Assembly: GCF_041261205.1 (NCBI RefSeq)
Contig: NZ_JBGCCH010000004.1
Span: forward strand, 1 to 64,000
DNA length: 64,000 bases
From: Catenulispora sp. MAP5-51
GTDB lineage: Bacteria > Actinomycetota > Actinomycetes > Streptomycetales > Catenulisporaceae
Direction: 5' to 3'
Part shown: positions 42,922 through 51,938 of the stretch, piece by piece
How the letters are laid out: every line of letters begins with the position of its first letter
Position numbering within the stretch: the first letter of the stretch is position 1
Position numbers and translations under genes: made by a program
The notes under the pieces: model-generated
The model's input: only the letters and a program-made list of their open reading frames with translations
Database searches by the model: none
Told to the model about the DNA's origin: nothing

Positions 42922-45153
42922 ATGGGTATCCGCTTGGATGAGCCCCTGCACAAGGCGGTGGGCGACCGCACCGCCAAGGTGCTGCGTACCGGGCTCAGCC
43001 TGGACACGGTCGGCGACCTGCTGCGCCACTACCCGCGCAAGTACGTCAAGCGCGGCCAGCTGACCGAGCTGGCCGAGCTCGAGCCGGGTACCGAGGCCAC
43101 GATCGTCGCGCAGGTGACCAAGGTCAGCCGGCGCTCGATGGCGGCCCGGCGCGGCCAGATGCTGACCGTCGAGGTGCGCGACAGCGCCGACACCGCGGTG
43201 GAGATCACCTTCTTCAACCCGAAGGCCGCGAACGCGCTCAAGCCCGGCATGCTCGGCATGTTCGCCGGCAAGGTCGGCGAGTACCACGGCAAGATCCAGC
43301 TGACGAACCCCGACTTCGCGAAACTGGACGCCGATGCCGAGGACAACGACGTCGACAACTGGGCCGGCGAGCTGATCCCGCTCTACCCGAGCACCGGCGG
43401 CCTGCCGTCCTGGAAGATCGCGCGCTGCGTCCGCATGGTCATGGACCAGCTCGACGCCGACATCGAGGACGACCCGCTGCCCCGCCCGGTCCGGGCCCGG
43501 CAGGGCCTGCTGACGCTGACCGAGGCGTTCCGCAGGATCCACCGCCCCGACGACTGGCCGGAGATCGCCACCGCCCGCAAGCGCCTGAAGTGGGACGAGG
43601 CGCTGCCGATGCAGGTCGTCCTGGCCCAGCGCCGGGAGGCGCTCAAGGCCCTGCCGGCCGTGCCCCGCCGCCGGGTCGAAGGCGGCCTGCTCGATGCCTT
43701 CGACGCGGCTTTGCCGTTTATTCTGACCGGCGGCCAGCGCCAGGTCGGCGCGGAGATCGAGCAGGACCTGGCCTCCGAGCACCCGATGCACCGGCTGCTG
43801 CAGGGCGACGTGGGATCGGGCAAGACGATGGTCGCGCTGCGCGCCATGCTCGCCGTGGTGGACGCCGGCGGCCAGGCGGTGATGCTGGCCCCGACCGAGG
43901 TCCTGGCGCAGCAGCACCACCGGTCCATCGTGCAGATGCTCGGCGCCGCCGCGGACGTGCCGCTGGATCTGTTCTCCGAAGCGGAGGCCCCGGCCTTCGA
44001 CCCGTCGCGCAAGCAGGTGAAGGTCGCTCTGCTCACCGGATCGCAGAACGCGAAGGACCGCCGGGTCAACCTGCTGGACGCGGCCTCCGGCGCGGCCGGG
44101 ATCGTGATCGGGACGCACGCGGTGATCCAGGACCACGTGCAGTTCGCCGACCTCGGTCTGGTGGTGATCGACGAGCAGCACCGCTTCGGCGTCGAGCAGC
44201 GCGACGCGCTGCGCGCCAAGGGCGAGGACCCGCCGCACGTGCTGGTCATGACCGCGACGCCGATCCCGCGCACGGTCGCCATGACGGTGTTCGGCGACCT
44301 GGAGACCTCGATCCTTTCCGAGCTCCCGGCCGGCCGCTCGCCCATCGCCACGCACGTGGTGGCCGCGCACGAGCACCCTTCGCACTTCACGCGGGTCTGG
44401 GAGCGGATCCGCGAGGAGGTCGCCGCGGGGCATCAGGCCTATGTGGTCTGCCCGCGCATCGGCGAGGCCGGCGAGGGCAATGCCGGTCAGGAAACCAGCG
44501 ACGACGGCTCCGAGCTGGTCTCCGACCCCGGGCAGGCCCGGCCGCCGCTGGCCGTGGTCGAGGTCGCGGCCAAACTGGCCGAGGCCCCGCTGAAGGGCCT
44601 GCGCGTCGGGATGCTGCACGGCCGCATGGCGCCGGACGACAAGGACGCGGTGATGCGCGCGTACGCCGCGCACGAGCTGGACGTCCTGGTCGCCACGACG
44701 GTCATCGAGGTCGGCGTGAACGTCCCGAACTCCACGGTGATCGTGGTGATGGACGCGGACCGCTTCGGCGTGTCGCAGCTGCACCAGCTGCGCGGGCGGG
44801 TGGGCCGCGGGAAGTGGGCGGGGCTGTGCCTGCTGGTGACCGAGTCGCCCGACGGCTCCGCGGCCCGCGAACGGCTGGCCGCGGTGGCCTCCACGCTGGA
44901 CGGCTTCGAGCTGTCGAAACTGGACCTCGCGATCCGCAAGGAGGGCGACGTCCTGGGCGCCACGCAGTCCGGCTACCGCAGCTCACTGCGGATGCTCAGC
45001 GTGATCGACGACGAGGACGTGATCCGCGCGGCCCGCGACGAGGCCACACCGCTGGTCGAGGCGGACCCGGAGCTGACGGCGTATCCGGCGCTCGCCCGGA
45101 CAATTGCCGTCTTGCTGGACCCCGAGCGCGCGGAATACTTGGGCAAGACATGA
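42922..45153 (+). CDS. recG: ATP-dependent DNA helicase RecG
   Basis: 743 residues from ATG 42922, with GGGAGGTG before it. An N-terminal wedge/OB domain (DLLRHYPRKYV; TFFNPKAANALKPG-type motif), Walker A GDVGSGKT near 295-302, the DEQH box VIDEQHRFGVEQR near 416, TATPIPRT, and QLHQLRGRVGRG in the second helicase lobe. Remodels stalled forks and Holliday junctions. An insertion of about 30 acidic residues lies near residue 515. Followed by rsmD after 34 bp. Confidence 0.96.
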   Translation: MGIRLDEPLHKAVGDRTAKVLRTGLSLDTVGDLLRHYPRKYVKRGQLTELAELEPGTEATIVAQVTKVSRRSMAARRGQMLTVEVRDSADTAVEITFFNPKAANALKPGMLGMFAGKVGEYHGKIQLTNPDFAKLDADAEDNDVDNWAGELIPLYPSTGGLPSWKIARCVRMVMDQLDADIEDDPLPRPVRARQGLLTLTEAFRRIHRPDDWPEIATARKRLKWDEALPMQVVLAQRREALKALPAVPRRRVEGGLLDAFDAALPFILTGGQRQVGAEIEQDLASEHPMHRLLQGDVGSGKTMVALRAMLAVVDAGGQAVMLAPTEVLAQQHHRSIVQMLGAAADVPLDLFSEAEAPAFDPSRKQVKVALLTGSQNAKDRRVNLLDAASGAAGIVIGTHAVIQDHVQFADLGLVVIDEQHRFGVEQRDALRAKGEDPPHVLVMTATPIPRTVAMTVFGDLETSILSELPAGRSPIATHVVAAHEHPSHFTRVWERIREEVAAGHQAYVVCPRIGEAGEGNAGQETSDDGSELVSDPGQARPPLAVVEVAAKLAEAPLKGLRVGMLHGRMAPDDKDAVMRAYAAHELDVLVATTVIEVGVNVPNSTVIVVMDADRFGVSQLHQLRGRVGRGKWAGLCLLVTESPDGSAARERLAAVASTLDGFELSKLDLAIRKEGDVLGATQSGYRSSLRMLSVIDDEDVIRAARDEATPLVEADPELTAYPALARTIAVLLDPERAEYLGKT

Positions 45154-45187
45154 TCAGCGACCTCACCTCCCATCCGGGCCGCCACCG

Positions 45188-45796
45188 ATGACCCGCGTCA
45201 TCGCGGGCAGTGCGCGGGGCCGCCGCCTGGCCGTCCCGCCCGGCGACGGCACCCGCCCCACCGGCGACCGGGCCCGCGAAGGACTGTTCTCAGCCCTGGA
45301 ATCCGAATTCGGCGGCATGTCCGGATTGTCAGTCCTCGATCTCTTCGCCGGATCCGGCGCGCTGGGCCTGGAGGCTCTTTCGCGCGGCGCCGAGAACGTG
45401 CTGCTCGTCGAGGCGGATCGGCGTGTCACCCGGCTGATCGCGCAGAACATCGCGACGGTCGGCCTGCCCGGCGTGCGGGTCGCCGCCGACCGGGTCGAGC
45501 GCGCCGTGGCCGCCGAGCCCCCCGAGGAGGCGCCGTTCGACCTGGTCCTGCTCGATCCGCCCTACGCGGTGGCCGACGCCGACGTCGTGACCATCCTCAC
45601 AGCGCTGGCGGCCGGCGGCTGGCTCGCCGAGGACGCCGTCGCGGTGCTCGAGCGCTCGGCGCGGGACGGGGATTTCCCCTGGCCGCAGGGCTATGAGCCG
45701 ACGCGGACCAAGACTTACGGGGAGGCCCGGATGAACTTCGCTGTCTGGTACGTTCGCGGCGGCCCAACGACCGGTCCCCTCAATCCGCCGGAGTAA
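45188..45796 (+). CDS. rsmD: 16S rRNA (guanine966-N2)-methyltransferase
   Basis: 202 residues from ATG 45188. RVIAGSARGRRL and RPTGDRAREGLFSAL at the N-terminus, LDLFAGSGALGLEALSRGA for SAM binding and the catalytic LLDPPYA are RsmD signatures. Two bases separate its stop from the coaD start, so they are cotranscribed. Confidence 0.95.
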   Translation: MTRVIAGSARGRRLAVPPGDGTRPTGDRAREGLFSALESEFGGMSGLSVLDLFAGSGALGLEALSRGAENVLLVEADRRVTRLIAQNIATVGLPGVRVAADRVERAVAAEPPEEAPFDLVLLDPPYAVADADVVTILTALAAGGWLAEDAVAVLERSARDGDFPWPQGYEPTRTKTYGEARMNFAVWYVRGGPTTGPLNPPE

Positions 45797-45798
45797 CC

Positions 45799-46311
45799 AT
45801 GGACGAGCCCCTCATCCGCCGTGTGGTCTGTCCCGGGTCCTTCGACCCGATCACCAACGGCCACCTGGACATCATCGGCCGCGCCTCGCAGCTGTTCGAC
45901 GAGGTGATCGTCGCGGTGGGGGTGAACGCCGGCAAGGCCGGATCGCTGTTCACCATCGACGAGCGGATCGACCTGGTCAAGCAGGTCAGCGCCGAGTACG
46001 GGAACGTGCGGGCCGAGCCCTTCGAGGGCCTGCTGGTCGACTTCTGCGCGCGGCACGGGATCCGGGCGATCATGAAGGGGCTGCGGGCGGTGAGCGACTA
46101 CGAGTACGAACTCCAGATGTCGCACATGAACCACCGGCTGTCCGGGGTCGAGACGTTGTTCGTGGCCTCCAACCCGCTGTACAGCTACCTGTCCTCCTCC
46201 CTGCTGAAGGAAGTCGCCTCGCTCGGCGGAGACGTCTCGGGCCTGGTCCCCGACCTGGTCCTTTCGTCTCTTACCGACCGACTGGCTGAACGGAAGAAGA
46301 AGTCCGCGTAG
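45799..46311 (+). CDS. coaD: Phosphopantetheine adenylyltransferase
   Basis: 170 residues. VCPGSFDPITNGHLDII contains the T/HxGH nucleotidyltransferase motif, MKGLRAVSDYEYELQM and YLSSSLLKEVASLGGDVSG are CoaD-specific. Fourth step of CoA synthesis. The last eight residues are basic. Confidence 0.96.
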   Translation: MDEPLIRRVVCPGSFDPITNGHLDIIGRASQLFDEVIVAVGVNAGKAGSLFTIDERIDLVKQVSAEYGNVRAEPFEGLLVDFCARHGIRAIMKGLRAVSDYEYELQMSHMNHRLSGVETLFVASNPLYSYLSSSLLKEVASLGGDVSGLVPDLVLSSLTDRLAERKKKSA

Positions 46312-46407
46312 CCTTTGCCGCTAGGGGGCTCGCGCGCGAGACCCCGCGAAGACCGACCGTCGCCAAGAAGGGGCGGCCCCTCGGGCCGCTAGAGGAGCGA
46401 GTGAGAA

Positions 46408-47622
46408 GTGGCCACAAGCGACCGCCTGGAGCAGATGGTCGGAGACCTCGTGCAGATCGTCGAGACCGCCAAAGCGGTCCCGATGTCGGCCTCGTGCGTG
46501 ATCAACCGCGCCGAGGTCCTGGAGATCCTGCACGAGCTCGCCGCCGGGGTGTCCGAGGAACTCGCCGATTCGCGGCGCCTGGTCGCCGAGCGCGACGAGG
46601 TGATAGCCCAGGCCCGGCGGGACGCCTCGGAGCACATCGAGGCGGCCCGGCGCGAGCGCGGCAGCATGCTCTCCGGGACCGAGATGGGCCGGGAGGCCGA
46701 GCGCATCCGCGGCGCCGCCCTGGAGGAGGCGCGCCGGATCCGCGAGGACGCCGACAACTACGTCGACGACAAGCTCGCCAACTTCGAGGTGGTGCTCACC
46801 AAGACGCTGCAGGCGGTGGGCCGGGGCCGGGCCAAGATGGTCGGCCGTGACCCGATGTCCGAGCTCGGCGAGCACATGGCCGAGCAGGACGCCGTCGAGG
46901 CGGCGACCCGGCCGGAGTACGACTTCGACGAGCGCGACGAGGTGCCCACCGGCGGCTACCCGCGCGAGACGTACAACACCGGCGAGTACCCGAAGTACAC
47001 CGACGAGGGCTACGAGGCGCAGCAGAACGGCTATCAGCAGGAGCCGTCCTACCAGCCGCAGGAGCCCGCGTACCAGGAGCAGCAGCCGTCGTACCAGGAC
47101 GCGGCCTATGCCGAGCCCGCGTACCAGGAGCCGGCCTATCAGGAGCCGGCGTACGCCGAGCCCGCCTACGCCCAGCAGGGCGCCGTCTACGGCCAGAGCG
47201 AGTACGGCCTGCCGGAGCCGGAGCTCTCGCACGAGTTCGCCGCGGCCGACATGAGCGGCGTCTTCCAGCGCCCGGACTTCTCGCAGGACTACCCGCCGCA
47301 GGAGTACCAGCACCAGCAGCAGCCGGCGCAGGTCGCGGTGGGCTACGGCTACGACACCGAGAACGGCTACGCCGCGAACTACAGCGACCCGGCCTCGGTC
47401 CCGTACCCGGTGCAGCCCTACGGCGCCCAGTACGAGCAGCAGCAACAGCAACAGCAACAGCAGCCGGAGTACCACACCGGCGAGTACCAGGCGTACCCGC
47501 AGCACGAGCAGCAGTACGCCCAGCAGCCGTCGCACCAGCAGCACCCGGAGGCCTCCGGGTTCTTCGACACCGGGATGATCGACGTCCGGCAGTTCCGGGA
47601 CGACCCGTACCAGCAGCACTGA
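46408..47622 (+). CDS. Coiled-coil protein with long Gln/Tyr/Pro-rich tail
   Basis: 404 residues from GTG 46408. Residues 1-160 are a coiled coil of DivIVA or ATP-synthase-b-subunit character (ELADSRRLVAERDEVIAQAR; EAERIRGAALEEARRIRED), as in the small protein that commonly follows coaD in actinomycetes. Residues 165-404 are low complexity: repeats of EPAYQ, runs of nine glutamines, many tyrosines, aspartates and glutamates and almost no hydrophobics. Such composition is prion-like and disordered. A short conserved-looking end (TGMIDVRQFRDDPY) closes it. Function unknown; a polar-growth or assembly role is conceivable. Confidence 0.7.
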   Translation: MATSDRLEQMVGDLVQIVETAKAVPMSASCVINRAEVLEILHELAAGVSEELADSRRLVAERDEVIAQARRDASEHIEAARRERGSMLSGTEMGREAERIRGAALEEARRIREDADNYVDDKLANFEVVLTKTLQAVGRGRAKMVGRDPMSELGEHMAEQDAVEAATRPEYDFDERDEVPTGGYPRETYNTGEYPKYTDEGYEAQQNGYQQEPSYQPQEPAYQEQQPSYQDAAYAEPAYQEPAYQEPAYAEPAYAQQGAVYGQSEYGLPEPELSHEFAAADMSGVFQRPDFSQDYPPQEYQHQQQPAQVAVGYGYDTENGYAANYSDPASVPYPVQPYGAQYEQQQQQQQQQPEYHTGEYQAYPQHEQQYAQQPSHQQHPEASGFFDTGMIDVRQFRDDPYQQH

Positions 47623-47645
47623 GCCCCGGTACCGGCTCACACAGC

Positions 47646-47695
47646 AACGGCCGCGGCCCGCATCCCGAAGACACCGGATGCGGGCCGCGGCCGTT
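47646..47695. terminator. Strong bidirectional terminator
   Basis: A 20-bp perfect stem (47646-47665 with 47676-47695) and 10-nt loop between two convergent genes. Confidence 0.9.
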
Positions 47696-47715
47696 CGCGC
47701 TTCACAGCGCCGGAC

Positions 47716-49731
47716 TCAGCTCCCCGCGAGCTGCCAGCCGCCGAACGGGCTGCCCGTCCCGGCCGCCGTCTGCCGGTTCGCGTGCAGCGCCCCGTCCAGC
47801 TCCATGGCCAGCACGACCAGCCGGCCGTCGGTGTCCACCGCCAGCGCCGGCGCGCCGACGATCACGTTCCCCAGGTCCGGCCAGGACCCGGAGAAGCCGG
47901 CGTTCGCCGCGCTCTGCGACGCCATGCTGACCCCGCCGCCGGCGTTGCGGATCGCGATGCTGATCCGGCCGTCGCCCGCGGTCGCGGTGGCGACGCTCTC
48001 CAGCATCGGCGGGCTGCCGCCGAGCAGCCCCGGGTTCTTCGTCCAGGTGCCGTCGCCCTGCGTCCACTGCGTCGCGACCGCCGGGTTGTTCGGGTCGGCG
48101 TAGAAGATCTCCGGCCGGCCGTCCGCGTTGAGGGCGAAGGAGACCTGGGTCTTCCCGGTCGCCGCGGGGGTCAGCGGTGAGGAGTCCATCGCCCAGCGCT
48201 TGGCCGCGTTCTGCTTCCAGTGCAGGATGCCCTGGCCCGACGGGGCGAACAGCTCGCCGGCGCCGCTGCCGCCCAGGCCCACCGACAGGTCGTCGCGGAC
48301 CTGGTAGCCGCCGAGGTCGGCCCACGTGCTGGGCCAGCTGCCGCCGGGATTCAGGGTCTTGCCGCTGACCCCGGTGCCGAGGTTGCGGACGAACACGGTC
48401 ACGTTCCCGTTCTGCTCGGTGAACGCGGCAGGATCGCCCACCAGCGTCGGGTTGTCGGAGTTGGGGTTGCCCAGCGACTTCCAGGCCCCCCAGACGCCCG
48501 GAGCGGTCTGCACGTCCGTCATGACCGAGTAGTCCGACAGCCGCGTGGTGAACACCCGCAGCAGCCCCGAGGCGTCGACCGTCACCGACAGCCTCGGGGT
48601 CATCCCGCCGCTGCCGGCGATCGGCGTGGGGCCGGTCCAGGCCCCGCCCGGCGAGCTCTCGGTCCAGGTCTGGATCTGGCTGTTGAGGATGGCGAAGGCG
48701 GTGAGCTTCCCGGTGCCGGCCACCGCCGTCCACACGTTCCCGTTCGGCCACCGCGAGTACTGGCGGCTGTAGAAGGGCGTGTAGAACGTGTTGTTCGGAT
48801 CCGGCGAGGTGTCGTACAAGCCGTGATACACACCGGGGATGTCGCCGCGGTCCGGCCCGAGGTAGCTCAGGAAGTCGCCCTTCTTCACCGCGCTGTCGCC
48901 GCTGTTGAGGGTGGAGCCCTCGTTGCTGATGTTGTAGTCGCGGTAGGGGCGCAGCAGGACGTGGCCGCCGTTGTTCGGGCCGTGGTAGTTCGCCACCGAG
49001 TCCAGGGTGAAGCCGCCGGCGCCGAGGTGGTCGGTGTTCCCCGGGTCGCTGTCGAACCGGTGTGGGTCCATGCCGTACACGACGGTCGCGTTGTAGTGCG
49101 CGTAGAGCGCCGTCAGCGAGGCCGTCAGCTGCGACTTGGTGTACGTCTGGTTCGCGTACGCCTGCTCGCAGTCCGAGCCGCCGTCGGCCGCCAGGGTGCC
49201 CATGGTGGCCTCGTGCCAGCCGGTGACCTGGCCGGAGTTGTAGATCTGCTCCAGGATCCCCTGCTTGTTCACGCCGCTGACGTAGTTGGCGTCACCGGCG
49301 TCGTGCAGCTTGAAGAACACCAGCTTCACCCGGGGCGCCTGGTCGAGGGTGTCCTCCTCGACGACCTTGCCGGCGAAGGTGATCGGGGTCCGGGTCCAGG
49401 TGGGGTTCTTCACGCCGGCGATCTCGGCGGCGGCGGCGCGGGCGCCCTCGTCGCGGCTCTCGCCGTACAGGCAGGTGCTCGAGAACGGCTTGCCCGGGCC
49501 CACTTCCGTGGTGGCCGCGCCCGCGGTGAGGAACACCGTGACGAGCGGGTAGTCGTAGACCTTGCGCAGGTCCGGGTTGAAGAACAGGAACGTGTCGTCG
49601 GCGTGCGCGACGACTTGGACGACGTTCGGGGTGGCGGCGAAGGTGTCGGCGTGGGCCGGTCCCGGCGGCACGCCGAACAAGGCTGTCGCGACCGCCAGCA
49701 CGGCGGCGCGGATTCTGAGGTGGCGACGCAT
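47716..49731 (-). CDS. Secreted PIG-L deacetylase with C-terminal beta-propeller
   Basis: 671 residues from ATG 49731. Signal peptide ends near GPAHADT. The N-terminal half is a PIG-L/LmbE-type zinc deacetylase: VVAHADDTFLFF (AHxDD) and the late metal histidine segment DPHRFDSDPGNTDHLGAG. From about residue 330 on come beta-propeller-like repeats (TAFAILNSQIQTWTESSPGG, LFAPSGQGILHWKQN and similar), as in PLL-type sugar-binding propellers. Probably deacetylates an extracellular N-acetyl sugar while the propeller binds glycan. A cytosolic mycothiol role is excluded by the signal. Confidence 0.8.
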   Translation of the reverse strand: MRRHLRIRAAVLAVATALFGVPPGPAHADTFAATPNVVQVVAHADDTFLFFNPDLRKVYDYPLVTVFLTAGAATTEVGPGKPFSSTCLYGESRDEGARAAAAEIAGVKNPTWTRTPITFAGKVVEEDTLDQAPRVKLVFFKLHDAGDANYVSGVNKQGILEQIYNSGQVTGWHEATMGTLAADGGSDCEQAYANQTYTKSQLTASLTALYAHYNATVVYGMDPHRFDSDPGNTDHLGAGGFTLDSVANYHGPNNGGHVLLRPYRDYNISNEGSTLNSGDSAVKKGDFLSYLGPDRGDIPGVYHGLYDTSPDPNNTFYTPFYSRQYSRWPNGNVWTAVAGTGKLTAFAILNSQIQTWTESSPGGAWTGPTPIAGSGGMTPRLSVTVDASGLLRVFTTRLSDYSVMTDVQTAPGVWGAWKSLGNPNSDNPTLVGDPAAFTEQNGNVTVFVRNLGTGVSGKTLNPGGSWPSTWADLGGYQVRDDLSVGLGGSGAGELFAPSGQGILHWKQNAAKRWAMDSSPLTPAATGKTQVSFALNADGRPEIFYADPNNPAVATQWTQGDGTWTKNPGLLGGSPPMLESVATATAGDGRISIAIRNAGGGVSMASQSAANAGFSGSWPDLGNVIVGAPALAVDTDGRLVVLAMELDGALHANRQTAAGTGSPFGGWQLAGS

Positions 49732-49942
49732 CAAGAAGATCCGTGGGGGTGAGTTCCGACGGCTCTAGGCCGATTCGCGCCTATGCGTACTCTCCTGGCG
49801 CGTTTCAGCACTATTCGACACGCCGCCCCGGCGCCAGTACTTCGCAAAGCACTCATACGGCGCAAAGGGACTTGCCGCCGGGGCGCCTGGAGTAGTCAAG
49901 TAAGCGACGACAGTGCTTGATCCATGACTTCAGGGAGCCATC

Positions 49943-50902
49943 GTGCGCAAGGACGTGAAGCCGGCCCGGACCCGTCGTCTGATCACGGTCGCTGGTGCGG
50001 CCACGCTCGTCGCCGGATGCCTGGGCGCGGCTCCGGCATGGGCCGACACAACGCAGACCTTCACCCAGGACGGCACGTTCACGGTGCCCGACGGCGTGAC
50101 CCAGCTCACCGTCACGGCGGTGGGCGCCGGGGGCGGCGGCGGCGGGGACAGCGTCATGCACGGCAAAGCCTCCTGGGGCGGCGGTGGCGGGGGCGGCGGC
50201 GCGATCGTCCAGTGCGTGCTCCCGGTGACGCCCGGGCAGGTGTTCACGGTCTCCGTGGGCGGCTTCGGCGGCCGCGGGTCGTCCCAGGCCGCCACCACGG
50301 TCTTGGCCGGCGGCGGCGGCGGCAGCGGCGGCGGCACCGCGGGCCAGGACGGCCAGGCCGGCAGCTCCAATGGCGGCGACGGCACGTCCGGCACCGCCGG
50401 CGGCGGCGGCGGAGGCGGGGCGAACGGCCGGTCCAGCGGGATGGAGCCGCACGGCGGCGACGGCGGGAGCGGGGCGAGCGTGGTCCCGGGCAGCTCCAGC
50501 CAGGGCGGCAAAGGGGCCACCGACGTCTACGCCGGCGGAGGCGGCGGTGGCGGTGGCGGTGCGACCGCCTTCATGACCTCGGACCTGGCGAACTACGTCA
50601 TGGCGGCCGGCGGCGAGGGCGGCAGCGCCGGCGCGGTCGGCGAGGAGGACGGCGGCCACGGCGGCCTGCCCGGCCTCGGCGGCCGCGACGGAGGCTGCGT
50701 CTCGCAGGGGCAGACGGTCGACGCCACCGTGACCCCGGGCGGCGACGCCACCGGCGGCGCCGCGGCCAACAGCAGCACCAGCGCCGTCGGCGGCACCGGC
50801 GGCACCGGGAACGACGACGGGACCGGCTTGGGCGGGAACGGCGGCGGGGACAGCGACGGCCCGGTGTCGGGCGCCGCCGGCGAGATCGTGGTCAGCTACT
50901 GA
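49943..50902 (+). CDS. Secreted glycine-rich protein
   Basis: 319 residues from GTG 49943. A signal peptide ends near APAWADT. Next comes a short beta segment (TFTVPDGVTQLTVTAVGAG) that recurs in secreted glycine-rich proteins, then about 250 residues with more than 40% glycine, including several runs of 7-9 glycines, and a closing GAAGEIVVSY strand. Only two cysteines. It looks like a structural or surface-coat protein; no enzyme motif. Mycobacterial PGRS proteins share the composition but not the N-terminus. Confidence 0.75.
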   Translation: MRKDVKPARTRRLITVAGAATLVAGCLGAAPAWADTTQTFTQDGTFTVPDGVTQLTVTAVGAGGGGGGDSVMHGKASWGGGGGGGGAIVQCVLPVTPGQVFTVSVGGFGGRGSSQAATTVLAGGGGGSGGGTAGQDGQAGSSNGGDGTSGTAGGGGGGGANGRSSGMEPHGGDGGSGASVVPGSSSQGGKGATDVYAGGGGGGGGGATAFMTSDLANYVMAAGGEGGSAGAVGEEDGGHGGLPGLGGRDGGCVSQGQTVDATVTPGGDATGGAAANSSTSAVGGTGGTGNDDGTGLGGNGGGDSDGPVSGAAGEIVVSY

Positions 50903-51122
50903 GAGGATCGCCGGGAAAGATCGTCGGGAGCGCGCCGCGGCCGCCGGGAACCTCGCCGGCGGACCGCGGCGCGACCCGTTTCCCGGGGCGGTCCGGGCCC
51001 GGTGAGGACGTGCGTTTGGCCGACACCCCGGCCCTCGGCTATCGTGGACGTCTGCCTGACTGCCGGATGGCTGACGCACGCCTTTCGCCTTGAGGTCCAC
51101 CAAACACGACGATAGAGGGATC

Positions 51123-51737
51123 ATGCCTGGCACGACGCCGAAGAAACCGGCGCAGCCCGACCTTCGCTCGCCGTATGTGGTGGACACCCAAGACTTCGCC
51201 AGGCGCCCGGGTTCGATGCGCAAGCTGCACGAGACCGTCCCGGCGCCGGAGTCCCTCGGGGACAAGGACGGGGTCGCCAGCGTGCCGGCGGGTTCGGACG
51301 TGGAGCTCGACGTGCGGCTGGAAGCCGTCGTGGAGGGCGTCCTGGCCACCGGTACCGCCAGTGCCGCCGTGGCCGGGGAGTGCGTCCGGTGCCTGGAGCC
51401 GCTCGACCTCGAGGTCGAGGCGGAGTTCCAGGAACTGTACTTCTTCCCGGGTGAAGACACGGGAGGCGACGAGGACGCGGTGTTCCTCGTCAACGACCTG
51501 CTCGACCTCGAGCCGGTCGTGCACGACGCGGTGGTGCTCGCACTGCCGTCGGCACCGTTGTGCCGGGACGACTGCCAGGGACTGTGCCCCGAATGCGGCG
51601 CGAACCTGAACGACGACCCGGAGCACTCGCACGAGACCGTCGACCCCCGGTGGGCGGCCTTGGCGGACCTGAAAGACCAAGTAGCCAGCAACAGCGGTAC
51701 GGCGCCGGTCGCCCCGCCCGCCCAAGACCAGGAGTAG
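51123..51737 (+). CDS. DUF177 (YceD) protein
   Basis: 204 residues from ATG 51123. Contains GECVRCLEPLDLEVEAEFQE and a C-terminal cysteine cluster CRDDCQGLCPECGANLN, both typical of the DUF177 family linked to 23S rRNA/L32 supply. It lies four bases before rpmF, the usual arrangement. A TATCGT box near 51039 could be its promoter, giving a leader of about 70 nt. Confidence 0.9.
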   Translation: MPGTTPKKPAQPDLRSPYVVDTQDFARRPGSMRKLHETVPAPESLGDKDGVASVPAGSDVELDVRLEAVVEGVLATGTASAAVAGECVRCLEPLDLEVEAEFQELYFFPGEDTGGDEDAVFLVNDLLDLEPVVHDAVVLALPSAPLCRDDCQGLCPECGANLNDDPEHSHETVDPRWAALADLKDQVASNSGTAPVAPPAQDQE

Positions 51738-51741
51738 GCCC

Positions 51742-51915
51742 GTGGCCGTCCCGAAGCGCAAGAAGTCCCGCAGCCGTACCCGTTCGCGCCGTGCCCAGTG
51801 GAAGGCCGCGCCGCTGACCCTGGTGGCGTGCGAGAACTGCGGCCAGACCAAGGTTCCGCACCACCTGTGCGCGAACTGCGGCACCTACGACCGCCGCCAG
51901 GTCGTCGAGGTCTGA
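51742..51915 (+). CDS. rpmF: 50S ribosomal protein L32, zinc-binding form
   Basis: 57 residues from GTG 51742. [20 protein letters not shown] is the L32 N-terminus. [17 protein letters not shown] holds two CxxC pairs that bind zinc. Part of the DUF177-rpmF-rnc unit; rnc begins 23 bp on. Confidence 0.97.
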   Translation: MAVPKRKKSRSRTRSRRAQWKAAPLTLVACENCGQTKVPHHLCANCGTYDRRQVVEV

Positions 51916-51938
51916 GCCGCACCGGAATCTCGATAGCT

